From Bacteroidota bacterium (GTDB lineage: Bacteria; Bacteroidota; Bacteroidia; Chitinophagales; Chitinophagaceae): a stretch of 51,944 bases of DNA. This document shows positions 44,699 through 51,944 of this stretch, in pieces; position 1 is the first letter of the stretch; each line of letters starts with the position of its first letter. The notes under the pieces are model-generated. The model ran no database searches, was not told the DNA's origin, and saw only the letters and a program-made list of their open reading frames with translations. The stretch lies in assembly GCA_947460175.1 (NCBI GenBank), contig CANHGW010000018.1, forward strand, positions 1 through 51,944, in the 5' to 3' direction. A program made the position numbers and the translations under genes.

Positions 44699-44749
44699 AA
44701 ATAAAATATTAATACAAATTAACTTCACACTTTAAAACAATATTTAACT

Positions 44750-45280
44750 ATGCAAAAACCTATTTTAAAAACAGCTTTACTGCTCGGTTTTTCATTCTTT
44801 GCTTCTGATGTTTTTTCTCAACAAACCTTGAATGTAGCTGGTAATTCAGCGCAGATTAATGGGATGACCTTCGATTATTCGATTGGAGAAATGACCTTGG
44901 TAAGTACAGAACGCAATGCCAATTTAATTGTAACACAGGGCATGTTACAACCTCAGGGCTCGGGGAGTGCAGCCAATGATGCGCCAGGCAATACCACCTT
45001 ATCCGACTTGTCGGATAATATCAAGGTATATCCTAATCCTACACAGAACATTTTATTTGTAGAAACTTACGAAACTCAAGTAGCTGATTATAACTATCAG
45101 CTAATGGACGGCTTAGGAAAAGTAGTATTAAACAAAGAAGGTCAAACACTAATAGGCATCAACAAGTTTGAACTTGATTTACAAAGTTTGGCTGCAGGTA
45201 CTTATTATTTAATGCTACGTAAACCAAATTCTACAGGAACACTCGAAAATTTCTCTTTCAAAATTCAAAAATTAAACTAA
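44750..45280 (+). CDS. Short T9SS cargo protein (type A sorting domain), first copy
   Basis: The 176-residue protein has a signal peptide (ILKTALLLGFSFFASDVFSQ), a small middle region (QTLNVAGNSAQINGMTFDYS and onward), and a type A T9SS sorting domain that starts KVYPNPTQNILFVETYE and ends YYLMLRKPN. The middle part has no known family. It begins the operon that continues into a tail-fibre-like protein 18 bases downstream. A second copy starts at 51552 and shares most of the sequence at the DNA level, especially the 3' half. The short size suggests a small surface or released protein. Confidence 0.8.
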   Translation: MQKPILKTALLLGFSFFASDVFSQQTLNVAGNSAQINGMTFDYSIGEMTLVSTERNANLIVTQGMLQPQGSGSAANDAPGNTTLSDLSDNIKVYPNPTQNILFVETYETQVADYNYQLMDGLGKVVLNKEGQTLIGINKFELDLQSLAAGTYYLMLRKPNSTGTLENFSFKIQKLN

Positions 45281-45298
45281 CACTCAAATATCAATAAC

Positions 45299-47401
45299 AT
45301 GAAACAAACATTCAAAAAATTATCCGCCTTTATGATGGCATTGGCCATCAGTGGTAGCTTGTTTGCACAAGTACCCCAAAAATTTAATTACCAAGGCATC
45401 GCACGCGACACCAAAGGAAATCCGATGGCACAGCAACGCATGACCTTGAAATTGACCGTATTGCCAACAGCCGATGCGACTACTGGTGAATACGAAGAAA
45501 TTCAAACCGTTACCACCAACGAATTTGGATTGTACACATTGCAAATAGGCAATGGTACACCCGTAACTGGAGAAATGAAAACAGTGAAATGGGAAACAGG
45601 CAACAAGTATATCAAAGTAGCGATTGATCCTAAAGGTGGTAATGACTTTGTAGATGCAGGCACGAATCAATTGTTGAGCGTACCATATGCAATCTATGCC
45701 GACAAGGCTGGCATGGCTAAAAATGCTGGAGGTGATCGAATAGGCGCAGTGAATTCAGCTGCAGGCCATGTAGCAGGAGATGCCAATTACTTAACCAAGT
45801 TTACAGGACTAAACATCATTGGCAAATCACAACTGTATGAAAATGGTGTCAATATTGGTATTGGAACTACTACTCCAGCTGCAAGACTACATCTATATTC
45901 CAATGTAGCAGGTGTACAACAACAAATACGTATGCAGAATGCAAGTACAACTGGTGCAAGTCGTTTTAGGATGGATAATGATGGTATATTATCGTATGCT
46001 ACATTTAGCAAATATGGTACAGCCTATGCAGGTGGATATCCTGGAATTCCTGCATTGTATCCCTATGCCAATTTGTTAGCCTTTGGTAACAACGGCTTAG
46101 TGGCCGATGATGGCTTAGGTCGATTCTTAATCTCGAATGGAGGTAATATCGGTATAAGTATGTACAAAGGTGGCACTAGTAAATTAAAATTTCATGCCGA
46201 TTATGCAACTGAAAATGTAGGTATTGGTGGTAATATAGCTCCTGTATCACGTGTGCATTTGAACAATACCGATGGTACTACGATGGATTTGCGATTAACA
46301 AATAATACAACAGGCCATACTGCTTCAGATGGATTAGAAATAAGAACGGTTGGGAATGCAGCCGCTATCTGGAATAATGAGAATGCTGATTTGAATCTTG
46401 GTACAAACAATACCAATCGAATGAAAATTCAATCAGATGGAAAAGTAGGTATAGGTTCTACTTCACCTTATGCAGGTCTTCATGTTGTGAGCAGTGTTTC
46501 TGATACAGCTATTTATGCATCTTCTTCAAATTTTAGTTATAATCAAATTGGCGTATTAGGTTCTTATAATACTTCAGGTTATGGAGTCGGTGTTGCAGGT
46601 ATTGGATGGGGTGGAGGCGTTGCACCCGATTCAATGGATATAGGTGTATATGGGTCTTCTAGTGGTATTGGGGTATGGAGCAACGGTAAATTGAGAGTGA
46701 CTGATGGTACTCAAGGCGCGGGCAGATTATTGCAATCAAATGCAGATGGTGATGCAAGTTGGGTTACACCTTCCTATCTTTCTGGATCTGGAACTACAAA
46801 TAGAATTTCAATGTTTACACCATCTGGATCTCAAGTTGGAAATTCATTATTAAGTCAAGGGGGTAGTGGATTAAATAAATTTGTTCAAAATAATGGGGGC
46901 TCATATGCGTGGTATGACACTGTGAATTTAAACTTATTTAATATCTCATTGGATTCAAATGGTCGATTATTGTTTATTCCAAATACAACAAGTTCCACAG
47001 GTGTTCCATATATGATTTTAGATGATGTAGGAGGTCGACTTACCATTGGTAACGTATCATCTACTCCAAGTGGATATAAATTATATGTAGAAGATGGAAT
47101 CTTAACTGAGCGTTTGAAAGTTGCAGTGAGTGGAACTGCAAACTGGGCCGATTATGTTTTTGCACCAGACTACAAATTAATGCCGTTGGAAGATGTGGAA
47201 GCTTTTGTAAAAGACAATAAACATTTACCAAATGTGCCATCAGCTGATGAAATGGTTGAATCTGGAATTGATGTTGCTACCGTAGATGCTAAGTTGATGG
47301 AGAAAATAGAAGAGCTTACCTTGTATATGATTGACATGAAAAAAGAAATCAAGGCATTGAAAAAAGAGAATGAAGCATTTAAAGCGAATCTTAAAAAATA
47401 A
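45299..47401 (+). CDS. Exported tail-fibre-like protein with a C-terminal coiled coil
   Basis: A signal peptide (AFMMALAISGSLFAQ) is followed by a beta domain common in Bacteroidota (QKFNYQGIARDTKGNPMAQQ through LLSVPYAIYADKA). Head modules typical of tail-fibre-like proteins come next, each with a GIG..TP motif (NIGIGTTTPAARLHLYS, KVGIGSTSPYAGLHVVS). A conserved C-terminal module (YVFAPDYKLMPLEDVEAFVK, then NKHLPNVPSADEMVESGIDV) and a final coiled coil (EKIEELTLYMIDMKKEIKAL) suggest a trimer. There is no T9SS domain. It could be a surface fibre or adhesin. It is 18 bases after the T9SS cargo gene and 5 bases before the first protease. Confidence 0.82.
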   Translation: MKQTFKKLSAFMMALAISGSLFAQVPQKFNYQGIARDTKGNPMAQQRMTLKLTVLPTADATTGEYEEIQTVTTNEFGLYTLQIGNGTPVTGEMKTVKWETGNKYIKVAIDPKGGNDFVDAGTNQLLSVPYAIYADKAGMAKNAGGDRIGAVNSAAGHVAGDANYLTKFTGLNIIGKSQLYENGVNIGIGTTTPAARLHLYSNVAGVQQQIRMQNASTTGASRFRMDNDGILSYATFSKYGTAYAGGYPGIPALYPYANLLAFGNNGLVADDGLGRFLISNGGNIGISMYKGGTSKLKFHADYATENVGIGGNIAPVSRVHLNNTDGTTMDLRLTNNTTGHTASDGLEIRTVGNAAAIWNNENADLNLGTNNTNRMKIQSDGKVGIGSTSPYAGLHVVSSVSDTAIYASSSNFSYNQIGVLGSYNTSGYGVGVAGIGWGGGVAPDSMDIGVYGSSSGIGVWSNGKLRVTDGTQGAGRLLQSNADGDASWVTPSYLSGSGTTNRISMFTPSGSQVGNSLLSQGGSGLNKFVQNNGGSYAWYDTVNLNLFNISLDSNGRLLFIPNTTSSTGVPYMILDDVGGRLTIGNVSSTPSGYKLYVEDGILTERLKVAVSGTANWADYVFAPDYKLMPLEDVEAFVKDNKHLPNVPSADEMVESGIDVATVDAKLMEKIEELTLYMIDMKKEIKALKKENEAFKANLKK

Positions 47402-47406
47402 GTTCT

Positions 47407-49272
47407 ATGAAAAAATTATTAATAGGACTAGTGATGATGTTGTCGTTGCATTCATTTGCACAGGATAACTTCTATTACTACAAAGATCAAAAAATTCCAT
47501 TGCAACTGAACACCCAACATGCTTATATTTTGACAACACTTTCTTCGGAAGTTGATCTAAATAAAAAGTTGCAGGGGAAAGCAAGTGTAGTGAAATTTTC
47601 ACAGGATATATATCAGCAACGATTAATAAAAACGTTTAGAAATAGTTCTGATCGAATGGCCAATACATCCAATTATTTTGCAGAAATAAAATTCAATAAC
47701 ATACTATCACTGATTGAATTTAAGAAGGAATTGCAAGCTTTAAAAAATGATCCTAGCATTGTATCAGTTTCAAATTGTTACAATAATATCGACAATGACT
47801 TGGTTGCAGTTACAAATTATATTTGGGTAGGATTGAAAAATGAAATGGATATAATGAAACTATCCACAGAAGCATCCAAAATTAATTTCAGTATTGTGGG
47901 ACAAAATCCTTTTATGCCAGAATGGGTCATGCTTTGCCCTAAAGAAAATGCTCAGTTGAATCAAGTTGCAGCATCAAATGTACTGTTCGAAACAGGCATG
48001 TTTGCAGCTGTTGAACCTGAATTATTAGGCGAAGCAAAACATGACTGTGTCAATGATCCGTTGTTTGCCAATCAATGGGGTTTGTCCAATACAGGTCAAA
48101 ATGGAGGTACCATTGGAATGGATACACGAGTGTGTGGTGCATGGGATTATACAACAGGTTCAAACAATGTTGATATCGCCATAATGGATGAAGGTGTTGA
48201 AGCCAATCATCCCGATTTGGATGGTAATCTTCAAAGTACTGGTTACAATGCTGTAACTGGAACAACACCATCTGTCGTGTATGGATCGCATGGTACGTCA
48301 TGTGCAGGTATAGCTGCTGCGGAAGGTAATAATAGTCTTGGTGTTTCTGGTGTAGCGTATAATGCTGATTGGTTTTCTGTTTCAGTCGATTTCAATGCAT
48401 TTTCTTTGGCTCAAATGGCTGATGGTTTTAATTGGGCAAGACTGAATGGAGCAGAAATTTTGAGCAATTCATGGGGTTGGAATAATCCAAGTGCATTGTT
48501 CGATGCTGCAGTAACCAATGCAGTTACACTTGGTCGCGGAGGTCTTGGATGTGTCGTATTATTTTCTGCCGGAAATGATAATTTAACAGCCTTGATTTAT
48601 CCTAAAAATTCAAATCCCGCGCTTGTAGTTGTAGGTGCTATGAGTCCATGCGCTGAGCGCAAAAGTCCAACTTCATGTGATGGAGAAACATGGTGGGGGA
48701 GCAATAGAGGTGCTGGTCTTGATGTAATGGCACCTGGAGTGTTGATTTCTACAACAGATAGACAAGGAACAAATGGATACAATACATCGGCTGGAGTAGC
48801 AGGGAATTATACCGCTGGTTTCAATGGTACTTCATCGGCATGTCCTCATGCTGCTGGAGTAGCAGCCTTGATCTTATCTGCAAACCCTTGTCTTACGCAA
48901 GCACAAGTTGAACAAATTATGAAACGGACTTCTCGAAAAGTAGGTTCATACTTATATGGAGGTGTACTTGCCGATGGCACGTGGCATACTGAAATGGGAC
49001 ATGGATTGTTAGATGCTGAAGCTGCAGTGAAAATGGCAGGTACAACATATTTACAAAACCTAACTCAATCAGGTACAGATGTACATAAAGGATGGTTTGT
49101 AAAAGCAGGGTTTAATGTCAATACATTTATAACATCAGGTAATTATACGACCAATACTTCTGCCAACATTACGATTAATGCTCAATATGATATTGATTTT
49201 CAACCTGGATGTGATTTGCGTGGAACTGTGGATGCTGTAATCACGAGCCCTGGATCATGTAGTACTTGGTAA
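47407..49272 (+). CDS. S8 (subtilisin-like) serine protease, copy A
   Basis: The 621-residue protein has a signal peptide (LLIGLVMMLSLHSFAQ) and a propeptide-like region up to about residue 200. The S8 domain has Asp261 (IMDEGVEANHPDL), His295 (GSHGTSCAGIAAA) and Ser476 (NGTSSACPHAAGVAA). The oxyanion Asn is in FSAGNDN. After the domain comes a module of about 80 residues that ends in a conserved Cys pair (GCDLRGTVDA and CSTW). This module is shared with copy B but is not a recognisable T9SS sorting domain; it resembles short beta-stack modules found at the ends of other Bacteroidota secreted proteins. The gene is 5 bases after the tail-fibre gene. Confidence 0.88.
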   Translation: MKKLLIGLVMMLSLHSFAQDNFYYYKDQKIPLQLNTQHAYILTTLSSEVDLNKKLQGKASVVKFSQDIYQQRLIKTFRNSSDRMANTSNYFAEIKFNNILSLIEFKKELQALKNDPSIVSVSNCYNNIDNDLVAVTNYIWVGLKNEMDIMKLSTEASKINFSIVGQNPFMPEWVMLCPKENAQLNQVAASNVLFETGMFAAVEPELLGEAKHDCVNDPLFANQWGLSNTGQNGGTIGMDTRVCGAWDYTTGSNNVDIAIMDEGVEANHPDLDGNLQSTGYNAVTGTTPSVVYGSHGTSCAGIAAAEGNNSLGVSGVAYNADWFSVSVDFNAFSLAQMADGFNWARLNGAEILSNSWGWNNPSALFDAAVTNAVTLGRGGLGCVVLFSAGNDNLTALIYPKNSNPALVVVGAMSPCAERKSPTSCDGETWWGSNRGAGLDVMAPGVLISTTDRQGTNGYNTSAGVAGNYTAGFNGTSSACPHAAGVAALILSANPCLTQAQVEQIMKRTSRKVGSYLYGGVLADGTWHTEMGHGLLDAEAAVKMAGTTYLQNLTQSGTDVHKGWFVKAGFNVNTFITSGNYTTNTSANITINAQYDIDFQPGCDLRGTVDAVITSPGSCSTW

Positions 49273-49334
49273 AATTATTTACGAATCACGACTGTTTATT
49301 TAAAAAATAGAAAGTTGTTTAAAATTATTTTTAT

Positions 49335-51188
49335 ATGAAATACATACTTCTTTTTTTTGTAGGAATCCTAACATTGAATGTTACAGCGAATCCTTTCTAT
49401 TATTATAAAAATCAAAAAGTAATCTTAGAGGAGAATACGAGTGCTATTTTTGTTTTAACACAAAATCCAGATCAAGGCGATTTGAGAAAATTGTTCAATC
49501 AGGATGTTGTTTTCAATAAGTTTATGAAAGACAATGGAACATCGACCCTTCAAAAAATAAATACTAGTAATACGATTACTTATTGGGCTGAGGTTAAATT
49601 TTCAAATCCTCAAACTTCCGAAGGTATCACTAAAATTATTGGTGAATTATCATCGAATGTTGATGTGATTTTAGTTTCACCTTATTTCAAAAATCAAGTT
49701 GCAGCTAAAATAGGATTATCACAATACTTGAATGTAAAATTGAAAAATACAAATGATTATTCGTTGTTAAAACAAGTAGCAGATCAGTATAAATTGACTA
49801 TTGAAGGGCAGAATAAATACATGCCGTTATGGTATACATTGTCATGCTCTAAGGTATCTGGTATCAATGCATTAGAAGCTGCAAATACACTTTTTGAAAC
49901 GGGTTTTTTTGAAGCAGCTGAACCAGATTTAATGACCGATGATGGACCAAAATGTGTAAACGATGCCTCCTTTAATAATCAATGGGGACATCTCAATACA
50001 GGGCAGGGGCCTGGTACCGCTGGTATCGATATCAATGCTTGCGAAGCATGGTCTATCACCAAGGGTGTATCTTCAATAATCATTAGTGTTTTAGATGAAG
50101 GGATAGAAATGAATCATCCTGATTTACAAGCCAATATTTTTGGAACTGGATTCGATACCGAAAGTGGCACCTCGCCCTCTCAGGTTCTAGGCAGTCACGG
50201 TACTGCATGTGGAGGTATTGTAGCAGCAATAGATGATAATTCTATAGGCGTTTCTGGTGTAGCCCCCAATTGTAGATTGATGAGTGTAAGTAATTCTCTT
50301 TTAGGTAATACTAATTCAAGGGTAAAACGCGCGGATGGGATTAATTGGTCTTATCTCAATGGAGCTGCTGTAATAAGTAATTCTTGGGTTTCAGCTACAC
50401 AGCATCAAGTAATTGATGATGCCATAGCTGATGCGCTTACATTGGGCAGAGGTGGATTAGGTACATGTGTTGTATTTGCTACAGGCAATGACAATTTATC
50501 AACGGTGGGTTATCCTGCAAATGCTATGACAGGCATATTGGCTATTGGTGCTATGAGTCCCTGTGGTGAACGCAAAAATCCTGCTTCGTGTGATGGTGAA
50601 GGTTGGGGTAGTAATTATGGTACACAATTGGATGTAGTGGCACCTGGGGTATTAATTCCTACGACCGACCGACAAGGTACAAATGGATATAATACTGCGG
50701 CTGGTACTGCTGGAAATTATACCCAAACATTCAATGGGACTTCCTCTGCTACGCCACATGTTGCTGCTTTGTGCGGATTGATATTGTCTGCGAATCCTTG
50801 TCTTACAAGAATAGAAGTGAATAATATTATTGAACGTACTGCTCAAAAAGTGGGTGGATATTCTTATGTAACCACAGCAGGTCGAAGCAATGGTACTTGG
50901 AATAGTCAAATGGGTTATGGACTCATTGATGCTGAAGCTGCCGTGAAAATGGCAGGTACAACTTACTTGCAAAATCTTACCCAATCAACAACTGATACGC
51001 ACAAAGGATTGTATATAAAAGCAGGGTTTAACGTAAATCCATTTATTACTTCGGGCAACTATACAACCAATCCTACTGCCAATATCAACATACAAGCGCA
51101 ATATGAAATTGATTTCAGAACTGGATGTGATTTGCGTGGAACTGTTGATGCAGAAATTACTGCTCCAGGCGCTTGTTCTACTTGGTGA
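49335..51188 (+). CDS. S8 (subtilisin-like) serine protease, copy B
   Basis: The 617-residue paralogue has the same layout: signal peptide (ILLFFVGILTLNVTAN), propeptide, S8 domain with Asp254 (VLDEGIEMNHPDL), His288 (GSHGTACGGIVAA) and Ser470 (NGTSSATPHVAALCG), then the same C-terminal module ending CSTW. By hand, the last 82 residues agree with copy A at about 66 positions. The propeptides agree far less, so the two proteases probably differ in folding or timing. It is 62 bases after copy A with no obvious promoter between. A strong terminator follows. Confidence 0.88.
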   Translation: MKYILLFFVGILTLNVTANPFYYYKNQKVILEENTSAIFVLTQNPDQGDLRKLFNQDVVFNKFMKDNGTSTLQKINTSNTITYWAEVKFSNPQTSEGITKIIGELSSNVDVILVSPYFKNQVAAKIGLSQYLNVKLKNTNDYSLLKQVADQYKLTIEGQNKYMPLWYTLSCSKVSGINALEAANTLFETGFFEAAEPDLMTDDGPKCVNDASFNNQWGHLNTGQGPGTAGIDINACEAWSITKGVSSIIISVLDEGIEMNHPDLQANIFGTGFDTESGTSPSQVLGSHGTACGGIVAAIDDNSIGVSGVAPNCRLMSVSNSLLGNTNSRVKRADGINWSYLNGAAVISNSWVSATQHQVIDDAIADALTLGRGGLGTCVVFATGNDNLSTVGYPANAMTGILAIGAMSPCGERKNPASCDGEGWGSNYGTQLDVVAPGVLIPTTDRQGTNGYNTAAGTAGNYTQTFNGTSSATPHVAALCGLILSANPCLTRIEVNNIIERTAQKVGGYSYVTTAGRSNGTWNSQMGYGLIDAEAAVKMAGTTYLQNLTQSTTDTHKGLYIKAGFNVNPFITSGNYTTNPTANINIQAQYEIDFRTGCDLRGTVDAEITAPGACSTW

Positions 51189-51209
51189 TTTTTTATTTCA
51201 AGGTTTATA

Positions 51210-51247
51210 AACTGCATTCAATTTTACGTTGAATGCAGTTTTTTTAT
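51210..51247 (+). terminator. Rho-independent terminator of the secreted-protein operon
   Basis: A perfect 12-bp stem (51210-51221 with 51229-51240) with a 7-base loop is followed by a T run. It lies 21 bases after the stop of protease copy B. Confidence 0.92.
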
Positions 51248-51527
51248 GTTTAAAATTTAAACCCGCGTAAAGCAATACACCTTGACACAAACTATTGAGA
51301 GAAAACTATTATAATCATTGTTTTCCATTAGACTTTTTATAAACAGCATTACGTTGACTTAATACTAAAAGGGCTATCTATATTTTAAATGGATATTCAT
51401 TTGTCCAAGCTTATGTTGCTTTTAGTTGTTTAAACATACATATTACCACTTATCCGCCAAAAACGACCCAATACGAAGTTATTACCACCATCTACTCATT
51501 AGCTAAAAAAAAACAATGTTACGTTTT

Positions 51528-51535
51528 TAGATTTG
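51528..51535 (+). promoter_or_regulatory. -7 element of the second T9SS cargo copy
   Basis: TAGATTTG is an exact TAnnTTTG match 16 bases before the ATG at 51552. A 16-base AT-rich palindrome (51534-51549) overlaps the expected transcript start. Confidence 0.55.
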
Positions 51536-51551
51536 TTAAAATTTTAACATT

Positions 51552-51944
51552 ATGCAAAAATCGATTCTCAAAACCGCACTTTTCGTTGGTTTTACGTTGT
51601 TTGCTTCCGATGTGTTTTCCCAACAAAACTTGAATGTAGCTGGCAATTCAGCTATGATTAATGGAATGTCCTTCGAGTACTCGATAGGAGAAATGACCTT
51701 GGTAAGCACAGAACGCAATTCCAATTTAATTGTAACACAGGGCATGTTACAACCTCAGGGCTCGGGGAGTGCAGCCAACGATGCGCCAGGCAATACCACA
51801 TTATCTGACTTGTCGGATAACATCAAGGTATATCCTAATCCTACACAGAACATTTTATTTGTAGAAACCTACGAAACTCAAGTAGCAGATTATAGCTATC
51901 AGTTAATGGACGGCTTAGGAAAAGTAGTATTAAACAAAGAAGGG
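51552..51944 (+). CDS. Short T9SS cargo protein, second copy (cut by window end)
   Basis: The open frame from the ATG at 51552 runs to the window edge, giving 131 residues. It repeats the layout of the first copy (44750): a signal peptide (ILKTALFVGFTLFASDVFSQ), the NLNVAGNSAMINGMSFEYS region, and the beginning of the type A sorting domain. DNA identity with copy one is high from about codon 47 on (roughly 96% by eye over 255 bases) and clearly lower before it. It probably heads a second cassette beyond the window. Confidence 0.85.
   Translation, partial: MQKSILKTALFVGFTLFASDVFSQQNLNVAGNSAMINGMSFEYSIGEMTLVSTERNSNLIVTQGMLQPQGSGSAANDAPGNTTLSDLSDNIKVYPNPTQNILFVETYETQVADYSYQLMDGLGKVVLNKEG

Larger units (their letters stand above)
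44392..44749. other. Intergenic region before the secreted-protein operon
   Basis: This 358-base region holds the terminator at 44415-44448 and, near its right end, two tandem palindromes (44662-44675 and 44683-44698). No good TAnnTTTG element lies between the palindromes and the ATG at 44750. That fits a promoter that depends on an activator. Confidence 0.65.
51189..51551. other. Intergenic region before the second T9SS cargo copy
   Basis: This 363-base region holds the terminator at 51210-51247 and, at its right end, the -7 element (51528-51535) and an AT-rich palindrome (51534-51549). The middle has no gene or motif that I can support. The CRP/FNR-like pair seen upstream of the first copy is absent here. 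Confidence 0.65.

Noticed and set aside
47407-51188. Type A T9SS sorting domains on the S8 proteases
   Set aside because: The last 80 residues lack the YPNP start and the usual final strand pattern seen in neighbouring cargo proteins.
51534-51549. A perfect 16-base palindrome (TGTTAAAA and its complement) before the second T9SS copy
   Set aside because: It is made only of common AT-rich words, overlaps the -7 element, and has no counterpart upstream of the first copy. Noted but not called an operator.
1-51944. tRNA, rRNA, CRISPR, insertion sequences or prophage
   Set aside because: I looked for cloverleaf, repeat-spacer and terminal-repeat patterns and transposase motifs and found none. Short or divergent elements could be missed by eye.

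Overview
The window looks like chromosomal DNA of a low-GC, AT-rich member of the Bacteroidota. Four things point there: type IX secretion (T9SS) sorting domains of both type A and type B, the gliding-motility genes gldF and gldG, the gene order parA-parB-DUF5683-dapB, and repeated -7 promoter elements of the form TAnnTTTG, which is the Bacteroidota consensus. I favour a relative of the Chitinophagales, but that placement is inference. I saw no rRNA, tRNA, CRISPR array, insertion sequence or prophage.

Layout. Positions 1-141 hold the tail of a T9SS cargo gene. From 585 to 5830 lies a polysaccharide module: a membrane-anchored sugar-nucleotide dehydratase, an outer-membrane export lipoprotein and a tyrosine autokinase with a repetitive Tyr-Gly tail. 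No glycosyltransferase follows. From 5937 to 20501 is mostly housekeeping: YraN, a phosphoglucose/phosphomannose isomerase, small membrane and enzyme genes, purN, a rhomboid plus a rhomboid pseudoprotease plus an EEP-family phosphatase/nuclease, the (p)ppGpp enzyme, rsmI, and the dapB/DUF5683/parB/parA operon.

From 20675 to 24852 there is a methyltransferase, an ECF sigma factor overlapping a gene that fuses an anti-sigma-like segment to a trypsin-like protease, a repeat-containing small lipoprotein, and rpsF-rpsR-rplI. From 24975 to 30133 are a large GEVED-domain T9SS protein and an OmpA-family porin-like protein. From 30321 to 38256 are a PHA synthase, a regulatory-domain lipid/cell-surface protein, leuS, a thioredoxin-like protein and cyanophycin synthetase. 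PHA synthase and cyanophycin synthetase suggest both carbon and nitrogen storage polymers. From 38558 to 44391 are a DUF4397 lipoprotein, gldG-gldF, and a divergent choice-of-anchor L protein with a type B sorting domain.

The last region, 44392-51944, is the most distinctive. Two tandem CRP/FNR-like palindromes precede what looks like a four-gene operon for exported proteins: a short T9SS cargo, a tail-fibre-like protein, and two paralogous subtilisin-family proteases that share a C-terminal module. A strong terminator closes it. A second, nearly identical copy of the first gene then starts and runs off the window, so the cassette may be repeated.

Several start codons were placed by the position of the -7 element. 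In several cases the start follows the box by so few bases that the transcript should be almost leaderless.
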